Shown: positions 7,699-14,999 of the stretch, piece by piece
How positions within the stretch are numbered: position 1 is the first letter of the stretch
Layout of the letters: every line of letters begins with the position of its first letter
Position numbers and translations under genes: made by a program
Origin: Veillonellaceae bacterium SB90
GTDB taxonomy: Bacteria; Bacillota; Negativicutes; Selenomonadales; Selenomonadaceae
Assembly: GCA_902364065.1 (NCBI GenBank)
Contig: CABJCJ010000038.1
Coordinates: 1 to 20,408, forward strand
Direction of reading: 5' to 3'
Length of the DNA: 20,408 nt
The notes under the pieces: model-generated
Told to the model about the DNA's origin: nothing
Seen by the model: the letters and a program-made list of their open reading frames with translations, nothing else
Database searches by the model: none

Positions 7699-8152
7699 CC
7701 GCATAAGCCGAAATGCCCTGCTCTGCACCCGTGAACCCCAGGCGTTCCTCCGTCGTGGCCTTGACATTGACCTGATCCAGATTCACCCCCAGGATCTGCG
7801 CGATGTTGGCATTCATCTGCGGGATGAAATCCTTCATCTTGGGCTTCTGCGCCACGATCGTCGCATCGACATTGCCCACGCGGTAGCCGGATTCATGCAG
7901 GAGTTCTGCGACCCGCGCGAGGAGTTTCCGGCTGTCTGCGCCCTCGTAGCGGGGATCCGTATCGGGGAAATGCCGTCCGATGTCGCCGAGCGCCGCCGCA
8001 CCGAGCAGGGCGTCAGCCACGGCATGCAGCAGGACATCGGCATCCGAATGCCCCAGAAGTCCCAGCGTATGCGGGATCTCCACCCCGCCGATGATGAGTT
8101 TGCGTCCCTCGACGAGGCGATGGACATCGTACCCCATACCGAAGCGTATCAT
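7676..8152 (-). CDS. ispF: 2-C-methyl-D-erythritol 2,4-cyclodiphosphate synthase IspF
   Basis: IspF cyclises the phosphorylated CDP-methylerythritol in the MEP pathway of isoprenoid synthesis. The 158-residue length is typical. The zinc ligands Asp9, His11 (in GYDVHR) and His43 (in [11 protein letters not shown]) are present, as are the family blocks [11 protein letters not shown] and the C-terminal [15 protein letters not shown]. The ATG at 8152 follows AAAGGAG by about 12 bases. It lies 20 bases after ispD and shares a transcript with it and yacL. The two enzymes act two steps apart in the pathway; ispE is not in the window. Confidence 0.97.
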   Translation of the reverse strand: MIRFGMGYDVHRLVEGRKLIIGGVEIPHTLGLLGHSDADVLLHAVADALLGAAALGDIGRHFPDTDPRYEGADSRKLLARVAELLHESGYRVGNVDATIVAQKPKMKDFIPQMNANIAQILGVNLDQVNVKATTEERLGFTGAEQGISAYAVAGIENL

Positions 8153-8172
8153 ATCTACGAAATCTCCTTTCC

Positions 8173-8925
8173 CTAGCGATTCCCTGCCAGATGCTCCGCA
8201 GCCTTCTTTGCCGCCTTGCGCAGGGAATCCCGTATACCGCCGTGCTCATGGCGCAGAAGTGCTTCCGCGATGATGAGGTCCTCCGGCGTCGTGATCTTGA
8301 TATTGCGATACGAATCCATGACGACGTGCACCGGCGTGCCGTAATGCTCGACCAGCGAGGCGTCGTCCGTACCCAGAAATCCATCCCGTTCGGCCTGCTC
8401 ATTGGCTGCGATGAGAAGGTCGCGATGGAAGCCCTGCGGCGTCTGGACACTCCAGAGCGTGGAACGGTCGGGCGTCGCCGTCACGATGCCGTCCGCAACA
8501 ATCTTGACGGTATTCTTTTCAGGGACCGCGGCAATTGCCGCGCCGTGCTCTCTGGCCGCCGCGATAACGGCCTCGATGGTTTCCCGCGTCACGAGCGGGC
8601 GCGCCGCATCGTGAACGAGCACGACATCTGCTTCCGGCGCAGACTGCCGCAGACCGTTCCAGATGGAATACTGGCGCTCCGTGCCGCCCGCCACGACCTT
8701 GAGGGGCTTGAGTCCCGGCACGCGGGAAAGACGGCGGCGCACGACCGCCACCTCATCCTTGCCCGTCACCACGACGAGCTCTTTTACGGCCGGCACCACA
8801 GAAAACTGGCGCAGCGTGCGCAGCAGAATGGATTCTCCCATGAGTTCGAGAAAGACCTTGTTGAGCCCTGCCTGCATGCGCTTGCCCTGGCCTGCAGCAG
8901 GAAAGATAGCGCTGACCATTCCCAC
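8173..8925 (-). CDS. ispD: 2-C-methyl-D-erythritol 4-phosphate cytidylyltransferase IspD
   Basis: IspD couples CTP to methylerythritol phosphate in the MEP pathway. The protein is about 250 residues, near the upper family range. It shows the nucleotide-binding [20 protein letters not shown] (residues 9-28), [10 protein letters not shown] (104-113) and the substrate-binding [10 protein letters not shown] and GTDDASLVE blocks. It has a basic C-terminal tail of about 25 residues ([16 protein letters not shown]). The GTG at 8925 is preferred because GGGAGG lies eight bases upstream; the ATG at 8919 would be 14 bases away. It is 15 bases behind yacL. The yacL-ispD-ispF order is common in Firmicutes. 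Confidence 0.97.
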   Translation of the reverse strand: MGMVSAIFPAAGQGKRMQAGLNKVFLELMGESILLRTLRQFSVVPAVKELVVVTGKDEVAVVRRRLSRVPGLKPLKVVAGGTERQYSIWNGLRQSAPEADVVLVHDAARPLVTRETIEAVIAAAREHGAAIAAVPEKNTVKIVADGIVTATPDRSTLWSVQTPQGFHRDLLIAANEQAERDGFLGTDDASLVEHYGTPVHVVMDSYRNIKITTPEDLIIAEALLRHEHGGIRDSLRKAAKKAAEHLAGNR

Positions 8926-8940
8926 TTGGACTGCCTCCCT

Positions 8941-10125
8941 TCACACATGAGCCGGCTTGGCAAAGATCATGCGGCCCGCTGCCGTCTGCAGCGCCGACGT
9001 GACCTCCACCTGGATGGTTTCGTTCATGTGACGGTGTCCGTTCTCGATGACGATCATCGTGCCGTCGTCGAGATATGCCACGCCCTGACCGGGCTCCTTG
9101 CCCGACTTGACCACGGTAACGCGCATCGTCTCCCCGGGGATGACGACAGGCTTCACGGCATTGGAGAGCTCGTTGATGTTGAGCACCGGCACGCCGCGCA
9201 GCTGCGCCACCTTATTGAGATTGAAATCATTCGTGATAATCTTGCCGCCAACCTGCTGGCCGAGGCGCACGAGCTTGGAATCCACCTCAGCGATATCGTC
9301 AAAATCGACATTCGTGATCTCGACCTTGACTTTCGTACCTTGACGGATGCGCTGCAGGATGTCGAGGCCACGGCGCCCGCGCGTGCGCTTGAGTACATCG
9401 GCGGAATCCGCAATATGCTGAAGCTCCTCGAGCACGAAGACGGGGATGAGCAGCGTGCCCTCGATAAAGCCCGTATCACAGATATCCGCAATGCGCCCAT
9501 CGATGATGACGCTCGTATCGAGCAGCTTATAGAGCTTATCCGCAGCCGGTGCTTTTCCACCTGCCGGCACCCCCGCCACAGGCTGATTCCCGCCAGTCTT
9601 GTCGGCCTGATTCTTGGCCTCCCTGGCCCGGCTGAGTTCCTTCATGAAGCGCGGAATGAAGTCAAACAGACCGGCAAGCTCCTCGCGCTTCTTGATGGTG
9701 ACATGGATGCCGAGATAACCGAACACGATGCTGAAAATCACGGGAATGTAATCGCCGACCACCGGAATCTTGGCAAAGGAATAACCTAATAAATTCGCAA
9801 TGATGAGTCCGATTGAAAGTCCGATAGCACCAGCGATGACATCGTGAATGGGCATCTTGCCGAGCTGTGTCTCCACCCAGATCGAGAATTTCTTGAGCCG
9901 GCGTATGAGATACGGCGAGAGGAAAAAACCAATCAAGCCGCCGAGAATGGCGCCGAGCAGGATGCACAGCAGACTGGCCATCGTGATTTTAATGGCCCCC
10001 ATGTCCATCTTCAGGATTTCCGTACTGATATACAGGGTAAGCAATGGGCTGGCAAGGTCCAGCAGCGCTCCACCGGCAATGGCCAGGAAGAGCGTGATGA
10101 AAAAACGTAAAACACGGTCCAGCAT
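8941..10125 (-). CDS. Membrane-anchored PIN/TRAM domain protein, YacL family
   Basis: This 394-residue protein matches the YacL family: four membrane helices, then a cytoplasmic PIN nuclease-like domain and a C-terminal TRAM RNA-binding domain. The membrane part covers about residues 5-143. A linker rich in Gly, Pro and Ala follows (about 175-197). The PIN domain starts at LLDTSVIIDGRIADI, with acidic residues at Asp203, Glu233/Glu234 and Asp300 (in ITNDFNL) placed as a metal site. TRAM runs from about 325 to the end. The ATG at 10125 follows GGAGG by eight bases; the in-frame GTG at 10134 lies inside that site. Its substrate is not known. It begins the yacL-ispD-ispF transcript and lies next to carD, as in many Firmicutes. 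Confidence 0.93.
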   Translation of the reverse strand: MLDRVLRFFITLFLAIAGGALLDLASPLLTLYISTEILKMDMGAIKITMASLLCILLGAILGGLIGFFLSPYLIRRLKKFSIWVETQLGKMPIHDVIAGAIGLSIGLIIANLLGYSFAKIPVVGDYIPVIFSIVFGYLGIHVTIKKREELAGLFDFIPRFMKELSRAREAKNQADKTGGNQPVAGVPAGGKAPAADKLYKLLDTSVIIDGRIADICDTGFIEGTLLIPVFVLEELQHIADSADVLKRTRGRRGLDILQRIRQGTKVKVEITNVDFDDIAEVDSKLVRLGQQVGGKIITNDFNLNKVAQLRGVPVLNINELSNAVKPVVIPGETMRVTVVKSGKEPGQGVAYLDDGTMIVIENGHRHMNETIQVEVTSALQTAAGRMIFAKPAHV

Positions 10126-10150
10126 GTGCTTCACCTCCTTAAAAAAATAA

Positions 10151-10203
10151 ATAAAAAAAGAAAAGTCCGAACAGAATCAGTATACTCTACTCTGCTCAGA
10201 CTT
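10151..10203 (-). terminator. Terminator after carD
   Basis: In minus-strand RNA, AAGUCUGAGCAGA (10203-10191) pairs with UCUGUUCGGACUU (10175-10163), a 13-bp stem with two G-U pairs around a 15-base loop. A U-rich run follows (10162-10151). The same DNA also contains the yacL promoter. Confidence 0.85.
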
Positions 10204-10208
10204 GTCAA
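10179..10208 (-). promoter_or_regulatory. yacL-ispD-ispF promoter, embedded in the carD terminator
   Basis: On the minus strand, TTGACA (10203-10208) and TATACT (10179-10184) are 18 bases apart. The -35 box abuts the left arm of the carD terminator and the -10 lies in its loop. The predicted start near 10172 falls at the second arm. Transcripts starting here therefore lack the first arm and cannot form the terminator, while read-through from carD is stopped. Confidence 0.75.
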
Positions 10209-10232
10209 AAAAGAGCGCTGCCATCAAAAAGC

Positions 10233-10727
10233 TTACGAAGCATATGCGTTATGCGACAAAACCGTGTCCATCCAGCTCTCTACTTCTTGCGGGCTCTTAT
10301 CGCAGGCAAATACCAGCTCACTGACGAGGATCTGCTTGGCCAGGTCCATCAGGCGCCGCTCTCCCGAAGAGACGCGGCGGCGCCGGTCCTGCAGGATAAG
10401 ATTGCGTGCCACAGCGGCAACATCACAGATATCGCCGCTCTTCATGCGGTCCAGATTGGTATGGAATCTCTTGTTCCAGCTTCCTTGCGGGCGTTCCGGC
10501 TTGGCTCCGAGCACGTCCCGTACCTTGTCCACTTCACCCTTCGGGATGATGTCCCTCAGGCCGATATGGTCGGCATTGTCCGTTGGGATCATGACCTTCA
10601 TGTTTCCCATCGGCATCTTGAGGACATAGTAGGACTTGCCTTCGCCCAGGACTTCACAATTCTCGATTCCGGAAATCACACCGGCTCCGTGCATCGGATA
10701 TACGACTTTATCACCTATCTGTAACAA
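10233..10727 (-). CDS. carD: CarD/CdnL-type RNA polymerase-interacting regulator
   Basis: CarD-family proteins bind the RNA polymerase beta subunit and stabilise open complexes, often at rRNA promoters. This 164-residue protein has the N-terminal polymerase-interaction domain (about 1-60), starting GDKVVYPMHGAGVI and including YYVLKMPMGNMKVMIP. A helical, basic C-terminal half follows, with LILQDRRRRVSSGERRLMDLAKQIL typical of the family. Translation must begin at the TTG at 10727 (M-L-Q-I-G): the frame has no nearby ATG, homologues are expected to start here, and GGGGGTG lies about six bases upstream. Two tandem promoters precede it and a terminator follows, so it is transcribed alone. The TTG start may limit its level. 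Confidence 0.92.
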   Translation of the reverse strand: MLQIGDKVVYPMHGAGVISGIENCEVLGEGKSYYVLKMPMGNMKVMIPTDNADHIGLRDIIPKGEVDKVRDVLGAKPERPQGSWNKRFHTNLDRMKSGDICDVAAVARNLILQDRRRRVSSGERRLMDLAKQILVSELVFACDKSPQEVESWMDTVLSHNAYAS

Positions 10728-10780
10728 AAATACACCCCCTGCATGCCAACCAACTCATAGAAAACCCGAATTACATTTTC

Positions 10781-10809
10781 ATTATATCACAGTTACCATC
10801 TTTTTTCAA
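10781..10809 (-). promoter_or_regulatory. carD proximal promoter
   Basis: On the minus strand, TTGAAA (10804-10809) and a perfect TATAAT (10781-10786) are 17 bases apart, with an extended -10 (TGA before TATAAT). The start is expected near 10774, giving a leader of about 45 bases. Confidence 0.75.
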
Positions 10810-10824
10810 AGAAATAAAAATTTA

Positions 10825-10853
10825 ATTTTATCACATTCGTATCTCATAGTCAA
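10825..10853 (-). promoter_or_regulatory. carD distal promoter
   Basis: On the minus strand, TTGACT (10848-10853) and TAAAAT (10825-10830) are 17 bases apart, again preceded by TGTGA. It lies 44 bases upstream of the proximal promoter. The rest of the 10728-11035 gap holds the plus-strand promoter of the PepSY gene. Confidence 0.65.
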
Positions 10854-10913
10854 CATGCGAACAACAGATCTTCCGACACCGCATGGATACGATTTTAGTC
10901 TGGCTTCCGCATG

Positions 10914-10947
10914 TGTTTAGACAGGGTTTAGCTTGGCACCGTATACT
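10914..10947 (+). promoter_or_regulatory. PhoP-box-like direct repeat and promoter of the PepSY gene
   Basis: TGTTTA (10914-10919), five bases, then GGTTTA (10925-10930) matches the published enterobacterial PhoP box (T/G)GTTTA-N5-(T/G)GTTTA at every defined position. TATACT (10942-10947) starts 11 bases after the repeat, close to the spacing in activated PhoP promoters. A TAGACA (10918-10923) 18 bases before TATACT overlaps the repeat as a poor -35. An OmpR-family regulator gene lies on the far side of the target gene. Binding is inferred from sequence only. Confidence 0.5.
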
Positions 10948-11035
10948 GAAATCAATCAAGACAGGCAGGGCTTCAACAGAGAGCCCCGCTCCATCACCAA
11001 TCATTCATCCTATTATCCCAAAGGAGGAATTCATC

Positions 11036-11638
11036 ATGGAATTATCCGCAAAATACAAATCCTGGGGCAAAAAAACCGCCATTGTCGCCGTCGTACTCGC
11101 TGCACTAGGAGGAGCAGGCGCCTGGTACCATCACAGTCAGGAACAGGCTGCACACCAGCAGCAGCAGGCAGCCAGGGTGGCACTCATAGAAGCACAGGCC
11201 TCGCAGCGCTCCCTCTCCCTGATTGACGAGGCTGCCGTGCGTTCCATCACGGCCGAGGCCATCGGACAGGAAGAAACCAGCATCACCTTCCGCCAGATTT
11301 CCCTGCAGAATGCCGCTGACCGCGACAAGAAAGACGGCGAGCGTGACAAAAAACGCGAAGATCGCAAGGATAAAGGCAGGGGCGCACGCGCGGAGAAACA
11401 GGCGCCTCCTCAGGGACAGCCACAGAATCAGCCTGCACCTGCCGCCAATGCGCCCCAGCCGGATCAGGCGCCAGGACAGCCGGGCGATATGGCTGCGCCC
11501 AGTGACCGACTTGGCCGCGCGCCGGGTGAAGGCCGCGATTTCCGTCCCGTCTACCATGTCAAATGCAAGGTTGGCGAAGCAAAATATCAGGTCGATATCG
11601 ACGCCGTTACCGGACGCGTACTCCACGCTTCCGCCTGA
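11036..11638 (+). CDS. Membrane-anchored PepSY-domain protein
   Basis: This is a 200-residue protein and the only plus-strand gene here. The N terminus has a basic start and one hydrophobic helix (about 14-30), an uncleaved anchor or signal peptide, so most of the protein should lie outside the inner membrane. The first half of a PepSY-like fold is at about 60-91 (SLIDEAAVRSITAEAIGQ, then TSITFRQISLQ) and the second half at about 170-198 (PVYHVKCKVG, AKYQVDIDAVTGRVLHA). Between them lies a low-complexity insert of about 79 residues: a Lys/Arg/Asp-rich block (94-121), then a Pro/Gln/Ala-rich block (122-165). The ATG at 11036 has AAAGGAGG upstream. PepSY proteins often accompany two-component systems; here one converges on it. 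Its exact function is not known. Confidence 0.8.
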   Translation: MELSAKYKSWGKKTAIVAVVLAALGGAGAWYHHSQEQAAHQQQQAARVALIEAQASQRSLSLIDEAAVRSITAEAIGQEETSITFRQISLQNAADRDKKDGERDKKREDRKDKGRGARAEKQAPPQGQPQNQPAPAANAPQPDQAPGQPGDMAAPSDRLGRAPGEGRDFRPVYHVKCKVGEAKYQVDIDAVTGRVLHASA

Positions 11639-11681
11639 CGATAAAGAACCCCATAATCCCATACTCCCCCTCTCCCAAAAC

Positions 11682-11717
11682 AAAAAGGGAATGAGCCCCG
11701 TTGCTCATTCCCTTTTT
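11682..11717. terminator. Bidirectional terminator between the PepSY gene and the response regulator
   Basis: A perfect 15-bp inverted repeat, AAAAAGGGAATGAGC (11682-11696) and its complement (11703-11717), surrounds a 6-base loop. The A run on one side and T run on the other serve both strands. It ends the PepSY transcript and the kinase/regulator transcript. Confidence 0.95.
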
Positions 11718-11733
11718 GCGTGCTGTATTTTCT

Positions 11734-12426
11734 TTAGAGGCGACGGAACCGGTAGCCGACGCCGCGCACCGTTTCCAGATACTTTGGATGCGCCGGGTCA
11801 TCCTCGATCTTCTCGCGGATGCGGTTGATGTGCACCATGACCGTGGCCGAATCCCCCATGGCCTCACAGCCCCAAACCTTCTCAAACAGCGTTTCCCGGC
11901 TGAAGATGATGTCAGGATTCTCAGCAAGAAACGACAGGACTTCAAACTCCCGCCGCGTGAACGGGATTTCCTTCCCGCGCAGCAGGACCCGGTAGGCATC
12001 CTGCTGGATCTCAAGGTCACCGCAGCGGATGACATGCACATGCGGCCGGCTGCTGGCGATGATGCTCTCAAACCGCCTGATGTGCGATTTGACCCGGGCC
12101 ACGAGCTCATTGGGATTGAAGGGCTTCATGATGTAATCATCGGCCCCGGCACCGAGGCCCTTCAAGATATCGACTTCTTCCTGACGTGCCGTCACCATGA
12201 GCACGGGCGTCTCCTTCTTGCGGCGCAGTTCCTGGCAGATGGCAAAGCCATCCAGCCCCGGCAGCATGATATCGAGCAGAATCAGAGCGTAGTCGCCCTG
12301 CAAAGCCATCGAGAGCCCCTTGCGCCCGTCGGACGAACGCTCCGTGGCAAAGCCGTTGGCCTGGAGATAATCCTGCTCAATCTCGGCAATCTTATCGTCA
12401 TCTTCCACGATCAAGATGGTTTTCAT
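11734..12426 (-). CDS. Two-component response regulator, OmpR/PhoB family
   Basis: This is a 230-residue DNA-binding response regulator. The receiver domain (1-120) has the acidic pocket ED/DD near residues 8-11, phospho-acceptor Asp52 in LLDIMLPGLDG, Thr79 and Lys101 (IMKPF). The winged-helix domain (about 130-230) has FTRREFEVLSFL, the recognition-helix region ATVMVHINRIREKIEDD and the final VRGVGYRF. The ATG at 12426 follows GGAG by six bases; a TTG directly before it is less likely. Its start overlaps the kinase gene by 29 bases, so the pair is translationally coupled, with the kinase first. It lies tail to tail with the PepSY gene, whose promoter holds a direct repeat of the type bound by this family. 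That makes the PepSY gene a likely target. Confidence 0.95.
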   Translation of the reverse strand: MKTILIVEDDDKIAEIEQDYLQANGFATERSSDGRKGLSMALQGDYALILLDIMLPGLDGFAICQELRRKKETPVLMVTARQEEVDILKGLGAGADDYIMKPFNPNELVARVKSHIRRFESIIASSRPHVHVIRCGDLEIQQDAYRVLLRGKEIPFTRREFEVLSFLAENPDIIFSRETLFEKVWGCEAMGDSATVMVHINRIREKIEDDPAHPKYLETVRGVGYRFRRL

Positions 12427-13954
12427 CAAATGCTCCGTCTCCCTTCTGTTTCCCGTTTATCGCATCCGGCACCAGAGGCAGGTGCAGCGCAATGGTCAGC
12501 CCGCCGCCGGGCGTCAGCTGCGCTTCAGCACGGCCCTGCATGCCCGAAAGGATTTCCTTCACGATGGCAAGCCCCAGCCCGCTGCCGTCGGCCACGCGCG
12601 AACGGGCCTGATCCGCGCGGTAGAAGCTGTCAAACAGGCGTGGAAGCTTCGAAGGATCGACACCCACACCATAGTCCTGCCAAAAGAGCAGAATTCCTTG
12701 TCCTTCTCTCGCTAAGCGGATATCGATGACCGGCTCCTTTTGCCCGCTGTATTTCCGGCTGTTGGAAAGCAGGTTGTCGAGGACCCGCTGGAACTGCAGC
12801 GGATCGAGCATGACCTGCGCCTGCTGCGTCCCCGCCTGCGGCAGCAGCTTGAAATGCACCCGCTGCGTGCCGAGATCCACGCTTTGCAGATAATGTGTCA
12901 GGTACGCGTACAGACAGGTCTTCTCGAGATGGAATTCCATGCGGCCAAGATCCAGCTTGGAAAACAGGAACAGATTATTGACGAGATGCTCCAGCAGGAG
13001 CACGCTGTCATAAATCATCGCCAGGTAATGCTCCCGCTTCTCTTCCGTACGGGCGATGCCGTCCCGCAGGCCGCTTACATAGCCCCGGATGGCCGTTAAG
13101 GGCGTCCTCAGGTCATGTGAAATGCCCGCGATGAATTCCTTGCGGTTCTCTTCGTAATGGAGCCGTTCCTGCCGCGCCTGGCAAAGCGCCTGACGCATGC
13201 GCTCGAAGCCGGAGCAGGCCTGCCCGACCTCATCGTGCGTCTTTACCGTCAGCGCATGGTCGAATTCACCGCGCCGGATGGCGGCAGAGGCCTCGACGAG
13301 CTGCGCCAGGGGACGCAGGACCTGGCGGTCGAGCACGCGCGAAAGATAGCGTCCGAGCGCCAGGATCAGCAAGGTCAGCACGAGCAGCGCAAAGAACAGG
13401 GCATATTCAAGGACCTGCTTCATGGGCACGGCAGCCTCCGGCGGCGCCGGCCTGGCCGCAATCCTGCCGTAGGCCAGCACCATCACATCGCCGCGGCGGG
13501 CAGCGTAACGCAGGGCAAAGACATCCTCGGTCCACAATTCGGCCGACCGGCTCGGTCCCACCCGCTGCGTAATCTGCTGGTCCAGGAAGCCGGGATTGCT
13601 GCCAGGCGTCACATACACGGCGCTGCCGTTGCGCAGCACGGCCAGCTGCGCGCCGTGCTCTTCGAAACGGCGGCAGTCGGCCAGCAGATCCTTGAGTGCT
13701 TCGTCGTCCTTCCCGCTCTTCTTACCTGCCTTATCCACCTGATTCCGCAAATCACTGGCAAGATACTGCACGGTCAGCGAAGGGCCACGCTCCGGCCAGA
13801 AAAGTGAGAGCGGGCCGAGGTGATCGGCATCGGCAAGGTGCAGCAGTGCGAGCAGCACGGAACCGATGGCCAGCAGCGCACCGAGCGGCACGATGACCAT
13901 GAGCAGATTCGCTGCCCAAAGCCGCTTGCGCAGGGAAATGTCACGCAGTCTCAT
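12398..13954 (-). CDS. Two-component sensor histidine kinase
   Basis: This is a 518-residue membrane kinase. One transmembrane helix lies near 12-40 and a second near 180-203, enclosing an external sensor of about 140 residues with no recognisable motif. A HAMP linker (about 204-255) follows. Then comes the dimerisation domain with phospho-acceptor His280 in ISHDLRTPL. The ATPase domain has the N box DNLLSNSRKYS (393-403), G1 DYGVGVD (427-433) and G2 GSGLGLAIVKE (457-467). The ATG at 13954 follows AAAGGA by seven bases. The signal is unknown. The external domain, the PhoP-like repeat at the neighbouring PepSY promoter and the cell-envelope location suggest an envelope or cation stress sensor, but this is inference. 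A terminator upstream separates it from gpsA. Confidence 0.95.
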   Translation of the reverse strand: MRLRDISLRKRLWAANLLMVIVPLGALLAIGSVLLALLHLADADHLGPLSLFWPERGPSLTVQYLASDLRNQVDKAGKKSGKDDEALKDLLADCRRFEEHGAQLAVLRNGSAVYVTPGSNPGFLDQQITQRVGPSRSAELWTEDVFALRYAARRGDVMVLAYGRIAARPAPPEAAVPMKQVLEYALFFALLVLTLLILALGRYLSRVLDRQVLRPLAQLVEASAAIRRGEFDHALTVKTHDEVGQACSGFERMRQALCQARQERLHYEENRKEFIAGISHDLRTPLTAIRGYVSGLRDGIARTEEKREHYLAMIYDSVLLLEHLVNNLFLFSKLDLGRMEFHLEKTCLYAYLTHYLQSVDLGTQRVHFKLLPQAGTQQAQVMLDPLQFQRVLDNLLSNSRKYSGQKEPVIDIRLAREGQGILLFWQDYGVGVDPSKLPRLFDSFYRADQARSRVADGSGLGLAIVKEILSGMQGRAEAQLTPGGGLTIALHLPLVPDAINGKQKGDGAFDENHLDRGR

Positions 13955-14001
13955 AGCAAATCCTTTCTCTTTATGCATCCTGTTCCTGCAGGAATCAAAA
14001 G

Positions 14002-14030
14002 AAAAAGCAGGATACCGGCCGATCCTGCTT
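14002..14030 (-). terminator. Terminator after gpsA
   Basis: In minus-strand RNA, AAGCAGGAU (14030-14022) pairs with AUCCUGCUU (14013-14005) around an 8-base loop, followed by UUU and C. It begins just beyond the gpsA stop codon and separates the gpsA group from the kinase gene. Confidence 0.85.
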
Positions 14031-14036
14031 CCTGTC

Positions 14037-14999
14037 TCACTCTGCTTTTGTCGCCCGCATGAAAAGCTGCGTCAGCTGTTCCTTCGGGTCCTTATGCTGA
14101 TGGATGATGGCATCCACCGTCGCACAGATGGGCAGTTCCACATGGAATTCCCGTGAAAGCTCCAGCAGGGCTTCCACCGTATAGACGCCCTCCGCCAGCT
14201 TCGTGAACGGCTTGCCCGTGATGAGGTCTTCCCCGAAGCGGCGGTTGTTGCTGTGCGGCGAGAACAGCGTCGCTTCGTAATCACCGAGATGCGACAAGCC
14301 GTACACCGTCATGCGGTCGCCGCCCATCGCCTCGATGAGGCGCGAAAGCTCATGCGTGCCGCGGGCCATCAGCGCGCCCTTGAGGCTGCCGTAGCCAAAG
14401 CCGTCGAGCATGCCGGCGGCCAGCCCGATGACGTTCTTGGAGGCAGCGCCGATCTCCGTGCCCAGGAGATCCTCGCCATAGTAGAAGCGGATCAGCGGAC
14501 TCGAGAACGTTGTGACGAGATCCTTCGTCAGCTGCATCTCGCGGGCAGCGATGACCATGCAGTTCGGGATGCCCCGCACGAAATCCTGCACGTGTCCGGG
14601 CCCGACCCAGACCGCCACGCGCATGGCGGTGCCGAGCTCCTCGTAAAAGACCGTCGTGAGGCGCTTGCCCGTGCCGATCTCAAGCCCCTTCATGCAGAGC
14701 ACAAAGCGCTTCTTTGCAAGATCCAGCCCCAGCGCAGCGAGCTGCCGGCAGAACGAGCGCAGCTGCTGGGAGCTGATGGAAATGATGATGGTATCGGCAT
14801 GCGATACGGCTGCCATGAGATCATACGTCAGGGCGACCTCCTGCGGCAGCGTCAGGTATTCATTCTGACGTGTTTCAGAAAGCGCCTGCAGGTGCACAGA
14901 CCCCTCGCGTCCCCAGAGCATGACCTCGTGTCCAATCTTATGGGCATACCAGGCATGGAACGTTCCCCAACGGCCGCAGCCAAGCACGGAAATATTCAT
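14037..14999 (-). CDS. gpsA: NAD(P)H-dependent glycerol-3-phosphate dehydrogenase, divergent
   Basis: GpsA reduces dihydroxyacetone phosphate to sn-glycerol 3-phosphate for phospholipid synthesis. The 320-residue protein has the dinucleotide-binding GCGRWGT (7-13) in place of the usual GAGSWGT, the conserved MKGLE (103-107), catalytic Lys188 in GAASKNVIGLAAG, Asp240 in LGDYEATLFSP, and NNRRFG (251-256). Several blocks differ from textbook GpsA: HLGDYEATLFSPHS replaces the usual GLGDL-type sequence with its TC pair, and GPGHVQDFVRG replaces GPSHAEEVARG. All catalytic residues remain. The ATG at 14999 shares its A with the tcdA stop (TGATG) and has GGAGG upstream, so it is coupled to tcdA. It is probably GpsA, but a paralogue with altered substrate is possible if the genome holds a second, canonical copy. 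Confidence 0.85.
   Translation of the reverse strand: MNISVLGCGRWGTFHAWYAHKIGHEVMLWGREGSVHLQALSETRQNEYLTLPQEVALTYDLMAAVSHADTIIISISSQQLRSFCRQLAALGLDLAKKRFVLCMKGLEIGTGKRLTTVFYEELGTAMRVAVWVGPGHVQDFVRGIPNCMVIAAREMQLTKDLVTTFSSPLIRFYYGEDLLGTEIGAASKNVIGLAAGMLDGFGYGSLKGALMARGTHELSRLIEAMGGDRMTVYGLSHLGDYEATLFSPHSNNRRFGEDLITGKPFTKLAEGVYTVEALLELSREFHVELPICATVDAIIHQHKDPKEQLTQLFMRATKAE

Noticed and set aside
8191..9789. Long plus-strand open frame of about 530 codons opposite ispD and yacL
   Set aside because: It is antisense to two well-identified genes, has a His/Arg/Asp-rich composition typical of reverse-strand frames in GC-rich DNA, and shows no domain or ribosome binding site.
13983..13994. 12-base perfect palindrome TTCCTGCAGGAA upstream of the histidine kinase
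   Set aside because: It lies between TTGATT and CATAAA, which are poor promoter boxes. A single short palindrome with no second copy is too weak to call an operator.
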